Notes: generated from the letters alone by a model not told the origin. A stretch of 64,000 bases of DNA from Nocardioides okcheonensis (GCF_020991065.1 NZ_CP087710.1:1550001-1614000); one strand, 5' to 3'. Counted from the first letter of the stretch, positions 1 through 8,857 are shown. Made by a program: numbers and translations.

Positions 1-294
1 CGGCGCCTCCAGCCCGCGGCGTTCGAGCTGTCGGAACCGGGCGGCCGTCAGGGCCTTCGTCCCCCCTCCGACCTCGACGGTCCGCACCGTGGGCGACCCG
101 GGCAGCAGCGAGGCCGCGTCGTGCAGGGCGAACGAGGGTCCGCCGCCGGCCCACACCTGCACGACCTCCGCGCACCGCTGCGGCTTCGCGTCCGTCGCGG
201 CGCCCGCGGGCGCCGCGGTCGTGACGGCCATCCCCGCCGCCACCGTCACCCCGGCCAGCAGCGCTGCCGGCCCCCGCCGTCCTCGTCGTCCCAC
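1..294 (-). CDS. Partial secreted protein, N-terminal part only
   Basis: The first 98 codons of a gene that runs off the left edge of the window. The GTG start at 294 has a GGGGGA ribosome binding site six bases upstream. The protein opens with an arginine-rich stretch (VGRRGRRG), then an Ala/Leu/Val hydrophobic core and an Ala-rich cleavage region ending near residue 33, so it is a clear Sec-type signal peptide. The visible mature part has one Cys and the segment VQVWAGGGPSFALHD. I do not recognise a family from this portion. Positions 295-389 between this gene and the next hold nothing else that I can identify. Confidence 0.7.
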   Translation of the reverse strand, partial: MGRRGRRGPAALLAGVTVAAGMAVTTAAPAGAATDAKPQRCAEVVQVWAGGGPSFALHDAASLLPGSPTVRTVEVGGGTKALTAARFRQLERRGLEAP

Positions 295-389
295 CTGGTC
301 CCCCGTCCGTCGTCCGGCGGGAGCGCTCGCCCCCGCGCAGGGGCAGACGCACGCAGCCGGCGAAAAGTTGTCAGGGAGATCCTGCCCCG

Positions 390-956
390 TCAGTTGAGGT
401 CGGGATCGACCGGGCGGTTGAGGTGCCACGCGAGGCTGCCGGGCTGGCGCCGCATCACCGAGCGCCACAGGTCGGTGGGGTCGAGGAGGAACGGGTCGTC
501 GAGGTGCCCGTCGACGACGTACCAGTCGCCGCGCTCCACCTCGCCCTCGAGCTGGTGGGCGCCCCATCCGGCGTAGCCCGCGAACACCCGCATCGCCGAC
601 AGCGACCCGTCGACGAGCTCGGTCGGGGTGTCCAGGTCGACCATGCCGAGCGGCCCGCGCACCGGGCGCCAGCCCACCGGGGTGTCACCGAGGTCGCGCA
701 GCAGGGCGACGGCGAGCGCGCCGTCGAGCCCGACCGGACCGCCCCGGAACAGCACCTCCGGCTCGGCCACGACGTCGCGCCACGGCGCGAGCACGTCGGC
801 CACCAGCACCTGCGACGGCCGGTTCAGCACCACGCCCAGCGCGCCCTCGTCGGTGACGTCGAGGAGCAGCACGACGGTGTCCGCGAAGTTGGGGTCCTGG
901 AGCGCAGGCGCCGCCAGGAGCAGGAGTCCGGCGGCTGGCTGCATGCCGTCCACCAT
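390..956 (-). CDS. YqgE/AlgH family protein (UPF0301)
   Basis: A 188-residue cytoplasmic protein, the usual size for the YqgE/AlgH family, whose biochemical role is not established. Family landmarks seen are the N-terminal GLLLLAAPALQDPNFADTVV, the GALGVVLNRPS segment (about residues 37-47), FRGGPVGLDGA, and the C-terminal half with RVFAGYAGWGAHQLEGE followed by GDWYVVD. The upstream ATG at 956 is used; a second ATG at 944 (MQPAAG) is an alternative, and neither has a strong ribosome binding site. It is divergent from the calcium-binding repeat gene that starts at 1071. Confidence 0.88.
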   Translation of the reverse strand: MVDGMQPAAGLLLLAAPALQDPNFADTVVLLLDVTDEGALGVVLNRPSQVLVADVLAPWRDVVAEPEVLFRGGPVGLDGALAVALLRDLGDTPVGWRPVRGPLGMVDLDTPTELVDGSLSAMRVFAGYAGWGAHQLEGEVERGDWYVVDGHLDDPFLLDPTDLWRSVMRRQPGSLAWHLNRPVDPDLN

Positions 957-1070
957 GGCACGTCGTCCGCGGCCACACACCCCGCGTCGCACCCCGATGA
1001 GGGGGACGCGAGGCAACTTTCCCGGTGCCGGGGACGTCCCCTCCCCGACACCGTCTCGGAGGAGAACACC

Positions 1071-2438
1071 ATGCGTACGACCACCAGGGCCGCCGCGCTC
1101 GCGCTGGCCACGGCCTGGGCGCTCACCGTCGCCCCCACCACCACTGCCTCGGCCGCGGCGCCGACCTGCGACGGCCGCGCCGCCACCGTCGTCGCCGCGC
1201 CACCGAGCGGCTACCCCGCCCCGTGGACGCTCGGGACCGAGGGCGACGACGTCATCGTCGGCACCGACGGGTGGGACCGCATCGACGGCCTCGGCGGCAA
1301 CGACGTCATCTGCGGCCTCGACGGCAGCGACCACCTGCTGGGTGGTGCGGGCAACGACCGGCTGTTCGGGGGCCTCACCGACTACGAGGCCGACGACGAC
1401 TACGCCGGTGACCTGGTGGAGCCCGGCCCGGGCGACGACTACGTCGACCTCGGCTTCGACCTCGGGCCCGAGGACATCTGGTTCGGCGACGTCGTCAACA
1501 CCGACACGGTGTCGTACGCGAACGCCACCGGCCCGGTCACGGTCGACCTCGGCGCGCTCACCGCGACCGGCGAGGGCACCGACACCTTCGCGCCCACGCC
1601 GGCCGGGAAGTACACCGGCGTGACCGGCAGCCCCTTCGACGACGTGCTCACCGGCGGACCCGCCGACGACCAGCTGCTCGGCGGGGGTGGCGACGACGTC
1701 CTCGCCGGCGGCGAGGGCGACGACCTGCTCGACGGTGACGCGTCGCCGACCTGGCTCAACCGCACGAACCCCCGACGCGTGGCGGGTGACGACCGCGTCT
1801 CGGGCGGGACCGGGGACGACTCGATCGACGGCGGCCTCGGCGCGGACGTCCTGGTCGGGGACGACGGGGACGACTACCTCGCGTCCTCGCAGGGCGCGGC
1901 CGGGACCAGCCTCGACGGCGGCGCCGGCGACGACTTCCTCAGCTCGGGCGGCGGCGTGTCGGCGCGCGGTGGCGCGGGCGACGACACCCTGCGGACCTCC
2001 CTCGGGCGGGGGACGCCGGCCCGCACCGCGATGACGCTCGCCGGTGGCGGTGGTCGCGACCGCCTGACCCTCGATGCCTTCGTCTCCGGGAAGATCACCT
2101 ACGACGTCGCCGTCTCGGTGCCGAAGCGCCGCGTGGACGTCGGGGGCAAGCGGTTCGCGACGCTCACCGGCACCGAGGAGTTCCTCGTCGAGGGCAACGA
2201 CGGACGCGGGACGATCCGGTTCACCGGCGGCAAGCAGCCGGAACGGTTCCGGGTGAAGTGGCTCCAGAAGCCGTCCGTGCGGGCGAGCGGCGGCCGGGGC
2301 GCGGACGTGCTCATCGGCAGCGACGGCGGCGCCGACGTGCTCGACGGCGGCCCCGGCAAGGACCAGCTCGACGGCAAGCGCGGTCGGGACCGGTGCCTGC
2401 GCGGCGAGCGGCTGAAGGGCTGCGAGCTGCGCCGCTGA
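1071..2438 (+). CDS. Secreted hemolysin-type calcium-binding repeat protein
   Basis: A 455-residue exported protein. The ATG at 1071 follows a GGAGGAG ribosome binding site. Residues 1-30 are a signal peptide (MRTTTRAAALALATAW, with cleavage near ASA-AAP). From about residue 55 the protein carries glycine/aspartate nonapeptide repeats of RTX type (GGNDVICG, GGAGNDRLFGG, GGGGDDVLAGGEGDD, GGLGADVLVGDDGDD, GGPGKDQLDGKRGRDRC), interrupted by less repetitive stretches. Such repeats form a calcium-filled parallel beta-roll outside the cell. No protease, lipase or toxin domain is visible, and no type I export genes lie nearby, so export is presumably by Sec. The enzymatic role, if any, is unknown. 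Confidence 0.85.
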   Translation: MRTTTRAAALALATAWALTVAPTTTASAAAPTCDGRAATVVAAPPSGYPAPWTLGTEGDDVIVGTDGWDRIDGLGGNDVICGLDGSDHLLGGAGNDRLFGGLTDYEADDDYAGDLVEPGPGDDYVDLGFDLGPEDIWFGDVVNTDTVSYANATGPVTVDLGALTATGEGTDTFAPTPAGKYTGVTGSPFDDVLTGGPADDQLLGGGGDDVLAGGEGDDLLDGDASPTWLNRTNPRRVAGDDRVSGGTGDDSIDGGLGADVLVGDDGDDYLASSQGAAGTSLDGGAGDDFLSSGGGVSARGGAGDDTLRTSLGRGTPARTAMTLAGGGGRDRLTLDAFVSGKITYDVAVSVPKRRVDVGGKRFATLTGTEEFLVEGNDGRGTIRFTGGKQPERFRVKWLQKPSVRASGGRGADVLIGSDGGADVLDGGPGKDQLDGKRGRDRCLRGERLKGCELRR

Positions 2439-2496
2439 CGCGGGTCCTGCCCTCGACCCCGGGCCCGGGGTGACGCAGGTCACCTAGGGTGGACCG

Positions 2497-3177
2497 ATGG
2501 ACGGACGGGGGCAGGAACCGGCGGCGGCGCGGCCGCGGAGGTGGTCGGCGTCGACGAGGACCTCGCTCGTCGACGCGGCCGAGGAGCTGTTCGTGCGGCA
2601 CGGCTACGCCGCGACGTCGCTCGACGCGATCGTCGCGGGGGCCGACGTCACCAAGGGGGCGCTCTACCACCACTTCAGCGGCAAGCAGGCGATCTTCGAG
2701 GCCGCCCTCGAGCGGGTCGAGCAGCGGGCGACGCACACCGTCCAGCGGGCGGCTGAGGGACCGACCGACCCGTGGCTGGGCGCCAGGGCGGGCCTGCGCG
2801 CCTTCCTCGACGTGGTGCGGGAGCCGGGCTACCGCCAGCTCGTCGTCGCCGACGGCCCCTCGGTGCTCGGCCGCGAACGGTTCCGCGAGCGCGAGGAGGC
2901 CTCGACCTACGCCGTCGTCGACGAGATCGTCCGGTCGGTGCTCGCCTCCGACGACTGGCACCTCGACGAGGCGATGCTCGACACCTTCGCCCGGATCTTC
3001 TTCGGCGCCCTGTCGGCGGCCGGCGCCGCGGCCGCCTCCGACGACGACGCGGCGGCGGGGGCCGACCGCGCGGAGCGGGCGATCGGTGCGGTGCTGACCG
3101 GGTTGCGCGAGCTCCTGGAGGCCGGTCGCGGCCCCCAGGAGCCCGGTGCTGCGTCTGTCGCTACTTCGCGAACGTGA
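2497..3177 (+). CDS. TetR/AcrR family transcriptional regulator
   Basis: A 226-residue regulator. The N-terminal helix-turn-helix domain is typical (residues about 24-70): SLVDAAEELFVRHGYAATSL, then ADVTKGALYHHFSGKQAIF. The C-terminal ligand domain is less conserved and ends in an Ala/Asp-rich tail. Its last 17 bases overlap the 3' end of the convergent DUF3048 lipoprotein gene. The divergent neighbours give no clear target, so the regulated genes and the ligand are unknown. Confidence 0.9.
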   Translation: MDGRGQEPAAARPRRWSASTRTSLVDAAEELFVRHGYAATSLDAIVAGADVTKGALYHHFSGKQAIFEAALERVEQRATHTVQRAAEGPTDPWLGARAGLRAFLDVVREPGYRQLVVADGPSVLGRERFREREEASTYAVVDEIVRSVLASDDWHLDEAMLDTFARIFFGALSAAGAAAASDDDAAAGADRAERAIGAVLTGLRELLEAGRGPQEPGAASVATSRT

Positions 3178-4168
3178 CGTCGCCGTTGACGGCCGGGACC
3201 AGCTCGACCCACGTGTGGCCGGCCGGGACGGTGAGCTCGCCGTTCTTCGTGCTGAGCTCGATCCGGCCGGTCAGGCCGTCCTTGGACCAGGTGCCCCGGA
3301 CCACGCGACCGCCGTGGAACAGCAGCGCCGCGCCGGTGCCCTCGAACTTCGTCTCCGGCACGGGGTAGCCCGCGGGGTCGGTGTAGCCGGCGTCGCCGAC
3401 CTTGACCCGCAGCACGAGCACCGAGTCGGCCGGGAACTCGTCGCCCTCGGCGGCGTAGGAGTCGGTGTTGACGTAGCGCCCGCCCTGGAACTGCCACGAC
3501 GTGGTGTGCGCCCCGAAGTCGGCGGTGAGGGTGCTGGCCTTGTCGCCCTTGGGCAGGTCGGCCTCCGTGCCCCACGGCAGGTAGGCGGGCGGCTCCTCCT
3601 CGGCCTTGAGCCGCTTCGAGATGTCGGCGAGGTGTGCGAAGAGGTTGTAGGGCGCCGAGCGGGTGTTGTCGCGGTAGACGCCGGCCGCACCCTCTGTGAT
3701 CCACGGGATGCCCGCGCCGTTGATCCGGTTGATCGTCACCTGCGCCGCGCCGCTGGTCACGACGGTGGCGCCCTCCGGCACGATGCCGATGTCGCTGGCG
3801 CGCATCGAGCGGACCGGACCGATGTCGGCGGGGACCTTCGAGTAGTAGAAGGCCGCGAGGCGCGTGTAGCCGCCCTCGACCAGCTCCTCGACCACCAGGT
3901 CGGCCGACCCGAGGCCCACCTGCGGGGCGCTCGAGGACGTGTTGTCGACCTTCGTCACGATCACCGGGTGCTTCGGCGCGTTGCCCTTGCGCTCCAGGCC
4001 CGTCAGCGGCCAGTAGACCGGCTCGGGCGGCGCCGAGGCGTCCGACGTGGTCGGCTCCGACGAGGCCGCCGGGTCACCCGGGGTCTCCTCGTCGCCCCCG
4101 CCGCACCCGGCGAGCAGCAGCGAGGCCGCGGCGAGCGCGGCGACGGACACGGTGAGGCGGTGACGCAC
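3161..4168 (-). CDS. DUF3048 domain-containing lipoprotein (YerB-like)
   Basis: A 335-residue exported lipoprotein. The GTG start at 4168 (VRHRLTVSV) is chosen because it places a hydrophobic signal segment directly before the lipobox LLLAGC, so Cys is about residue 20 and becomes the lipid anchor. A Ser/Thr/Pro/Glu-rich linker follows. The rest matches the two-part DUF3048 family: PLTGLERKGNAPKHPVIVTK, NTSSSAPQVGLGSADLVVEE, then SMRASDIGIVPEGATVV and the C-terminal HTTSWQFQGGRYVN region. The function of the family is not established; YerB of Bacillus is the best-known member. The gene ends inside the 3' end of the convergent tetR-type gene. Confidence 0.85.
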   Translation of the reverse strand: MRHRLTVSVAALAAASLLLAGCGGGDEETPGDPAASSEPTTSDASAPPEPVYWPLTGLERKGNAPKHPVIVTKVDNTSSSAPQVGLGSADLVVEELVEGGYTRLAAFYYSKVPADIGPVRSMRASDIGIVPEGATVVTSGAAQVTINRINGAGIPWITEGAAGVYRDNTRSAPYNLFAHLADISKRLKAEEEPPAYLPWGTEADLPKGDKASTLTADFGAHTTSWQFQGGRYVNTDSYAAEGDEFPADSVLVLRVKVGDAGYTDPAGYPVPETKFEGTGAALLFHGGRVVRGTWSKDGLTGRIELSTKNGELTVPAGHTWVELVPAVNGDVTFAK

Positions 4169-4269
4169 GGGGGGACTCCGATCGGACGGGGGTGGTGCAA
4201 GAAGTGTGCGGGCGCGCCCTCCCCCGTGGGGGAAGGCGCGCCACACAGTAGATCAGTGCGACGAGCCTC

Positions 4270-4863
4270 TCAGCGTCGGCGCAGCGTGCCGCCGAACCAC
4301 TGGGAGGTCCACGGCACCGCCACCTGGACGCGCTGGCCGGAGCCGGGCGAGTGCAGCATCACCGCGTGGCCGTCCTGCCAGCGCAGGAAGATCGCGGCGT
4401 GGTAGACCCCGCCGCTGCCGTGGAAGAACATCAGGTCGCCCGCGCGCATGTCCTGCTTGGCGATCCGGCGGGTGAACCCGGCCTGCGCGGCCGACGTCCG
4501 CGGGACCGGGAACCCGGCCTGGCGGTAGCTGAAGTAGATGAGTCCGGAGCAGTCGAACGAGCCCGGCCCGCTGGCGCCGTAGGCGTACCAGTCGCCACGC
4601 TGGCGCATCGCGGTGTCGCGGGCGCCGAGCACCCGGTCGTCGACCCGGCGCGCGGCACGGCGGGCCTGCTTGCGCTGGCGCTCCTTGGCCGACTGCTTCG
4701 CGGTCGGCGTGGCGGAGGTCGTGGCGACCGTGCTGGTCGTGCTGCTGCCGGTGGTGCTGCCGTCGGCAGCGGTGGCCGCCGGGGCGGCGAGCACCGAGGC
4801 GCCGAGGCCGGCGCCGGCGAGGGCGAGCGCGCAGGCTCGCGCCGTGCGATGAGTCGCAGGCAT
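4270..4863 (-). CDS. NlpC/P60 family cell wall hydrolase
   Basis: A 197-residue exported peptidoglycan hydrolase. The ATG at 4863 is preferred over the in-frame GTG at 4881 because a GGAAAGGA ribosome binding site lies between them. Residues 1-34 are a signal peptide; a Ser/Thr-rich linker and an Arg/Lys-rich stretch follow. The C-terminal NlpC/P60 domain has the catalytic Cys in SFDCSGLIYF, the His in GGVYHAAIFLRW and a further His in AVMLHSPGSG. Such enzymes usually cleave the D-Glu to diaminopimelate bond in wall peptides. The gene sits behind a cyclic-di-AMP riboswitch, the standard arrangement for actinobacterial resuscitation and cell wall hydrolase genes. Confidence 0.92.
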   Translation of the reverse strand: MPATHRTARACALALAGAGLGASVLAAPAATAADGSTTGSSTTSTVATTSATPTAKQSAKERQRKQARRAARRVDDRVLGARDTAMRQRGDWYAYGASGPGSFDCSGLIYFSYRQAGFPVPRTSAAQAGFTRRIAKQDMRAGDLMFFHGSGGVYHAAIFLRWQDGHAVMLHSPGSGQRVQVAVPWTSQWFGGTLRRR

Positions 4864-4881
4864 GGAGGTGTCCTTTCCCAC

Positions 4882-5056
4882 GCCTGTGAGGTGAGCTGTC
4901 GGGCTGGAGCTGGAAGGTGCTCCGCCACCGCGGTGGCTTCGCCCCGAGCCGACGGCGTGCGCGGGTGCGCGCGCGTCGGCGGTGGAACCTGTGGGTCCCC
5001 CACTCCTGCCCTCGGTGATCTCGGGGGTGCGTCCCGGCCGGGCAGGACTCGGCGTA
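4882..5056 (-). promoter_or_regulatory. ydaO/yuaA cyclic-di-AMP riboswitch
   Basis: The leader of the NlpC/P60 gene carries hallmarks of the ydaO motif. On the minus strand it opens with CCGAGTCCTGCC near 5050, continues through a GGGGGACCCACAGGTTCC segment and GGGGCGAAGCC, and ends with CCGACAGCTCACCTCACAGG just before the ribosome binding site of the gene. The order and spacing of these blocks match the known family. Cyclic-di-AMP binding normally turns expression off, which links wall hydrolysis to osmotic and potassium signalling. The exact ends are approximate. Confidence 0.85.
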
Positions 5057-5181
5057 GTCCGGGACGGTTCAGTTGTCGTTCGGTCGACGCTTCAGGCGGG
5101 CCCGAGCCGGCCTGGGGGTACTCGACGGCCCATTACGGTGGCAGACCGGCGCGGGCGCCGCAAACCGGGTCCGCGACGACG

Positions 5182-5219
5182 ACGGCCCCGGACCCGCGTC
5201 GTCGCGGGTCCGGGGCCGT
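5182..5219 (-). terminator. Strong hairpin terminator after fabG
   Basis: A perfect 17-base-pair inverted repeat (arms 5182-5198 and 5203-5219, loop TCGT) begins 11 bases past the fabG stop codon on the minus strand. It has no long U-run, as is usual in high-GC actinobacteria. It also separates fabG from the riboswitch promoter region downstream. Confidence 0.75.
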
Positions 5220-5229
5220 GAGGTTCGTC

Positions 5230-5997
5230 TCAGCCGAGCTTGCGTCCGCCGTCGACGTAGAGCGTCTGGCCGGTCACGAAGGACGCCTCGTCGCTGCAGA
5301 GGAACGCGGCCGCGGCGGCGATGTCCTCGGGCTGTCCGACGCGGCGCACGGGGGTGGCCTCGGCGTTGAGCCGCTGCAGCTCCTCGGGCTCCATCTTGAG
5401 CCGGCGCGCGGTCGCGTCGGTCATCTCGGTCGCAATGAACCCGGGGGCGATCGCGTTGGCGGTGATGCCGAACGGGCCGAGCTCGATGCCGAGGGTGCGG
5501 GTCAGGCCCTGGATGCCCATCTTGGCGGCGGAGTAGTTGGCCTGGCCCCGGTTGCCCAGCGCGGAGACGCTGGAGAGGTTGAGGATCTTGCCGTACTTCT
5601 GCTCCACCATCCGCGACTGCGCGGCCTTGGTCATGTTGAAGACGCCCTTGAGGTGGACGTTCATGACCAGGTCCCAGTCGTCCTCGGTCATCTTGAACAG
5701 CAGGTTGTCGCGGGTGATGCCGGCGTTGTTGACCAGCACGTGGATCCCGCCCAGCTCGTCGACGACGCGCTGCACGGCGGCCTCCGCGGCGGCCGCGTCC
5801 ACGACGTCGCAGGCGATCCCGACGGCCTTCGCGCCGTCGGTGAGCTCGAGCCGGCCCGCGGCCTCGCTGGCTGCTGCCTCGTCGAGGTCGAGGACCGCGA
5901 TCGAGGCGCCCTCGCTGGCGAACCGCTGCGCGATGCCGAAGCCGATGCCCCGCGCTGCTCCGGTGATGACGGCGACGCGCCCGTCGAAACGACCCAT
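5230..5997 (-). CDS. fabG: 3-oxoacyl-ACP reductase-type short-chain dehydrogenase
   Basis: A 255-residue NAD(P)H-dependent short-chain dehydrogenase of FabG type, which reduces 3-oxoacyl-ACP or acyl-CoA to the 3-hydroxy form. It has the cofactor loop TGAARGIGFG (about residues 12-21), NNAG (about residue 90), the catalytic Ser in LNLSSVSALG, and YSAAK with the catalytic Tyr and Lys. The C-terminus ends TGQTLYVDGG, typical of FabG. Length is normal. It is monocistronic here, with a strong terminator downstream, and is not next to other fatty acid synthesis genes. It could therefore be one of the many FabG paralogues acting in beta-oxidation or polyester metabolism. Confidence 0.88.
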   Translation of the reverse strand: MGRFDGRVAVITGAARGIGFGIAQRFASEGASIAVLDLDEAAASEAAGRLELTDGAKAVGIACDVVDAAAAEAAVQRVVDELGGIHVLVNNAGITRDNLLFKMTEDDWDLVMNVHLKGVFNMTKAAQSRMVEQKYGKILNLSSVSALGNRGQANYSAAKMGIQGLTRTLGIELGPFGITANAIAPGFIATEMTDATARRLKMEPEELQRLNAEATPVRRVGQPEDIAAAAAFLCSDEASFVTGQTLYVDGGRKLG

Positions 5998-6072
5998 CTG
6001 GACTCCTGAGTTCTGGGGGTGTTGAGGACGTGGCCGAGGCTACCGACCCGGTCGTGTCGGTACGGTGCCGGG

Positions 6073-7164
6073 ATGAGGCGAGAGTTCCGGGCGGCGGCGG
6101 TGGTCGCCGCCGTGATGGCCGCCGCCGCGCTGCTCGTGGCGTGGACCCATCACCTCCCGGTGCGCGACCCGGACGGGGCCTCGCTCCCCACCTGGTTCCG
6201 CCTGCCGACGATCGTGGGCTCGGCGATCCTGCTCGACGTCGTGGCGCGGTGGGCGCTGCTGCGCCGTCGGCGGGGACCCGGCGGCCCGCCGACGCTGCTG
6301 GCGGTGGCGCGGCAGCGGTGGGACCGCGACCAGCTCGCGTTCACGGCGAGCGGGCTGCTCACCTGGTACGTCGCCTACGTCGCCTTCCGCAACCTCAAGA
6401 GCTATGTCCCGTTCGTGACCGACCGGCTCGCCGACCCCGCCCTCGCCCGGATCGACCGCGTGCTCTGGCTCGGCCACGACCCCGCGGTCGTCCTGCACCA
6501 CGTCCTCGGCACGGGCGTGACCAACTGGGTCTGCGCCGCCGTCTACCTGATCTGGATCGGGCTGGTGCCGGCCAGCCTGGCGATCGCCCTCGTCTGGACC
6601 CGCCGCTCGACCGCCGGCGCGTGGTACGTCACGGCGATCTCGGTCGACTGGATGCTGGGCGCCGCGCTCTACTACGCGGTCCCCTCGCTGGGCCCGACCT
6701 ACGCCCGGCCCGAGTGGTTCGCGGCGCTCCCGCACACCCCGAACACGTCGGTGCGCGACGCGCTCCTCGCCGACCGGGTGCAGGTGCTCTCCGGCCCTTG
6801 GGACACCCATGCCGTGCAGACCATCGCGGCCTTCGCCTCGCTGCACGTCGCGGTCATGCTGACGATCTGCCTGATGACCGAGGTGATGCGCCTGCCCCGC
6901 GCCGTCCGGGTGGCCGCGTGGGCGTTCCTCGCGCTCACCGTCCTCGCCACGGTCTATCTCGGGTGGCACTACGTCGCCGACGTGCTCGCGGGCCTCGTGG
7001 TCGGCGCCGCCGCCTTCGTGATCGCCGCCGTCGCGACCGGCAACCCCCTGCAGCGGCGTGAGCGACCGTGGTCGTTCCGCGGCGCCCTCGACCTCACCCC
7101 GGTCGCGACCACGGCGGCCGCGGGATCCCGCGACGACCCCGACTCGGTGGGCTCCCGGGGCTGA
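6073..7164 (+). CDS. PAP2 superfamily integral membrane protein (Aur1/Ipt1-like)
   Basis: A 363-residue membrane protein with about six hydrophobic helices. The start at ATG 6073 follows GCCGGG. The C-terminal half has the PAP2-type active site in its Aur1-like variant: FASLHVAVML in place of the PSGH motif, then YLGWHYVADVLAGLVVG supplying the second His and Asp. Members hydrolyse phosphate esters of lipids or transfer phospho-head groups such as inositol phosphate at the membrane. The N-terminal helix carries a short Arg-rich cytoplasmic tail. The substrate cannot be told from sequence. The gene stops three bases before the convergent gene at 7168. Confidence 0.8.
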   Translation: MRREFRAAAVVAAVMAAAALLVAWTHHLPVRDPDGASLPTWFRLPTIVGSAILLDVVARWALLRRRRGPGGPPTLLAVARQRWDRDQLAFTASGLLTWYVAYVAFRNLKSYVPFVTDRLADPALARIDRVLWLGHDPAVVLHHVLGTGVTNWVCAAVYLIWIGLVPASLAIALVWTRRSTAGAWYVTAISVDWMLGAALYYAVPSLGPTYARPEWFAALPHTPNTSVRDALLADRVQVLSGPWDTHAVQTIAAFASLHVAVMLTICLMTEVMRLPRAVRVAAWAFLALTVLATVYLGWHYVADVLAGLVVGAAAFVIAAVATGNPLQRRERPWSFRGALDLTPVATTAAAGSRDDPDSVGSRG

Positions 7165-7167
7165 GCG

Positions 7168-8373
7168 TCACCAGATCCAGGCCCGGACCTCAGCAGCGTC
7201 GACGACCTCGCGCCACGCGTCCTTGCGCCCCAGCACGGTGAGGTCGGTGACCTCGCGGGTCACCGGGTCGTAGAGGCTGAGCGAGCCCCGCGGGTGGGTC
7301 GCGTCGCAGTCGTCGCGGGTACGGGCCAGCAGCAGGTCGTCGCCGCGCGTCCCGACCAGCCGGAGGGTGTCGTCCCCCCATCCCGGCACCCGCACGACGC
7401 GGACCGTGCCCGAGGCGTACTGCCGGGTGAGGAACGCTCCCCCGCAGCCGCCGTAGGACTCGTAGAACGACCCGCCCGGCACGGTGGCGACCTCGCCGTC
7501 GTTGAAGACCTGCGGCCCGTCGCGCCGGGTGCGGTTGGTGTGCCTCACGCCGAGCGCCGACGAGGTGCCGTCGAGGTCGACGATCCGCAGCTGCGAGCCC
7601 TTGCGGTCGTTGCACGCCGCGACCACGGAGTCGGCGTCGGCCCAGCGCAGCGGAGCGCAGAAGGCCGGCGCCCGGAACGACCGGCTCGTCGCCGTCGCCA
7701 GGTCGGTGACCCACCACCGGCGGCCCTGCGGCGTGACGATCGTGCGGCCGTCGACCGACGTGATCGGCGACCCGTCGTTCATCGCGCGGAACCACGTCCG
7801 CGACCCGTCCCAGCCGAGGGTCCCCACCCGGCCGGCGCGTCGCCCGGTCGGGTACGTCGTCAGCAGCACGCCGCTGCCGTCCGGGTCGAGCGCGACGGTG
7901 CTGGAGCGCCGCGGCGCTGCGACCGACCGCGTCGCGCCGGTGGTGACGTCGTAGGACACCAGCTGGTCGCCGGACCGCCCCTGCGAGACCCGCAGCAGGG
8001 CCGTGTGCAGCTCCGGGCGCCAGTCGGCGAGGGAGAAGTCGCCGGGGAAGAAGCCGTCGCGGTCCTCGGCCACGCCGACCTCGTAGACGGGGTGCCGCGC
8101 CCCGTCGGGCGTGATCACCTCCAGCGATCGGCGCAGCCCCGTCGCGCCGACCTTCTCGAAGCGGCCGTGCGAGACGACCGCGAGCACGGACTCGGCGCCG
8201 AGCTGGTCGGCGGTCACCGTCGCGGTGACCGGCACGGGCAGCGTCGGCTGCCGGTCGGCGCCGGGGACGTCGGTGGCACCGACGGGCGCGGTGGCGGCTG
8301 GCGCGGTGGTGGCGGTCAGGGCGGCGAGGAGCGCCGCGGCAAGGCCCGAGCGGACGGTGCGTCGTGTGGTCAT
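7168..8373 (-). CDS. Secreted protein, probable beta-propeller fold
   Basis: A 401-residue exported protein of unknown function. Residues 1-33 form a signal peptide (MTTRRTVRSGLAAALLAAL, then Ala-rich). The mature part consists of repeated blocks of about 45 residues with VV/LV strands and turns such as LDPDGSGVLLTTYP, SVDGRTIVTPQGRRWW, LRIVDLDGTSSALGV and LVGTRGDDLLLART. This resembles TolB/WD40-like propeller blades, but no catalytic motif is evident. Several Cys residues (SYGGCGG, DDCD, PAFCAP) may form disulfides outside the cell. Confidence 0.65.
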   Translation of the reverse strand: MTTRRTVRSGLAAALLAALTATTAPAATAPVGATDVPGADRQPTLPVPVTATVTADQLGAESVLAVVSHGRFEKVGATGLRRSLEVITPDGARHPVYEVGVAEDRDGFFPGDFSLADWRPELHTALLRVSQGRSGDQLVSYDVTTGATRSVAAPRRSSTVALDPDGSGVLLTTYPTGRRAGRVGTLGWDGSRTWFRAMNDGSPITSVDGRTIVTPQGRRWWVTDLATATSRSFRAPAFCAPLRWADADSVVAACNDRKGSQLRIVDLDGTSSALGVRHTNRTRRDGPQVFNDGEVATVPGGSFYESYGGCGGAFLTRQYASGTVRVVRVPGWGDDTLRLVGTRGDDLLLARTRDDCDATHPRGSLSLYDPVTREVTDLTVLGRKDAWREVVDAAEVRAWIW

Positions 8374-8430
8374 GGTGTCCCCCTGTCTGACAGGGAGACG
8401 CGCGCCGGGGCGTCCTGGTTGCCTGCGGCG

Positions 8431-8841
8431 TCAGGCCAGTGCGGCGCGCAGGCGCTCGGCGTACGCCTCGGGCTCGCCGTCGGCGTACTTCGTGCGGGGC
8501 CAGAAGAAGCCGCGCAGGCCGTCGCCCTTCGTGCGGGGCACGACGTGCAGGTGCAGGTGCGGCACCGACTGGCTGACGGTGTTGTTGATGGCCACGAACG
8601 AGCCCTGCGCGCCGAGGCCGTCCTTGACCGCGACCGCCAGCCGTTGCGCAGCGTCGAGGAATCCGTCGCGCAGCGCCGCCGGGAGGTCTGGCAACGTCTC
8701 GACGTGCTCGCGCGGCACCAGCAGCACGTGGCCCTTGAACACCGGGCGGGTGTCGAGGAACGCCACGAGGTCGTCGGTCTCGAGCACGACGTGCCCGGGC
8801 AGGTCGCCGGAGACGATCCGGCAGAAGACGCAGTCGGCCAT
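8431..8841 (-). CDS. HIT family nucleotide hydrolase/transferase
   Basis: A 136-residue histidine-triad protein. It begins MADCVFCRIVSGDLPGHVV, with a CxxC zinc pair, and contains the triad HLHLHVVP (about residues 97-104). Family members hydrolyse adenosine phosphoramidates or related nucleotide conjugates in the cytoplasm. Length is normal. It lies 16 bases downstream of the PH-domain gene on the same strand and may be cotranscribed with it. Confidence 0.9.
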   Translation of the reverse strand: MADCVFCRIVSGDLPGHVVLETDDLVAFLDTRPVFKGHVLLVPREHVETLPDLPAALRDGFLDAAQRLAVAVKDGLGAQGSFVAINNTVSQSVPHLHLHVVPRTKGDGLRGFFWPRTKYADGEPEAYAERLRAALA

Positions 8842-8857
8842 GGCGCCAGTGTGCCGA

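Noticed and set aside
390..2483. A 697-codon open stretch on the minus strand
   Set aside because: Only its last 188 codons form a real protein (YqgE/AlgH). The rest is the antisense of the calcium-binding repeat gene, kept open by the high GC content.
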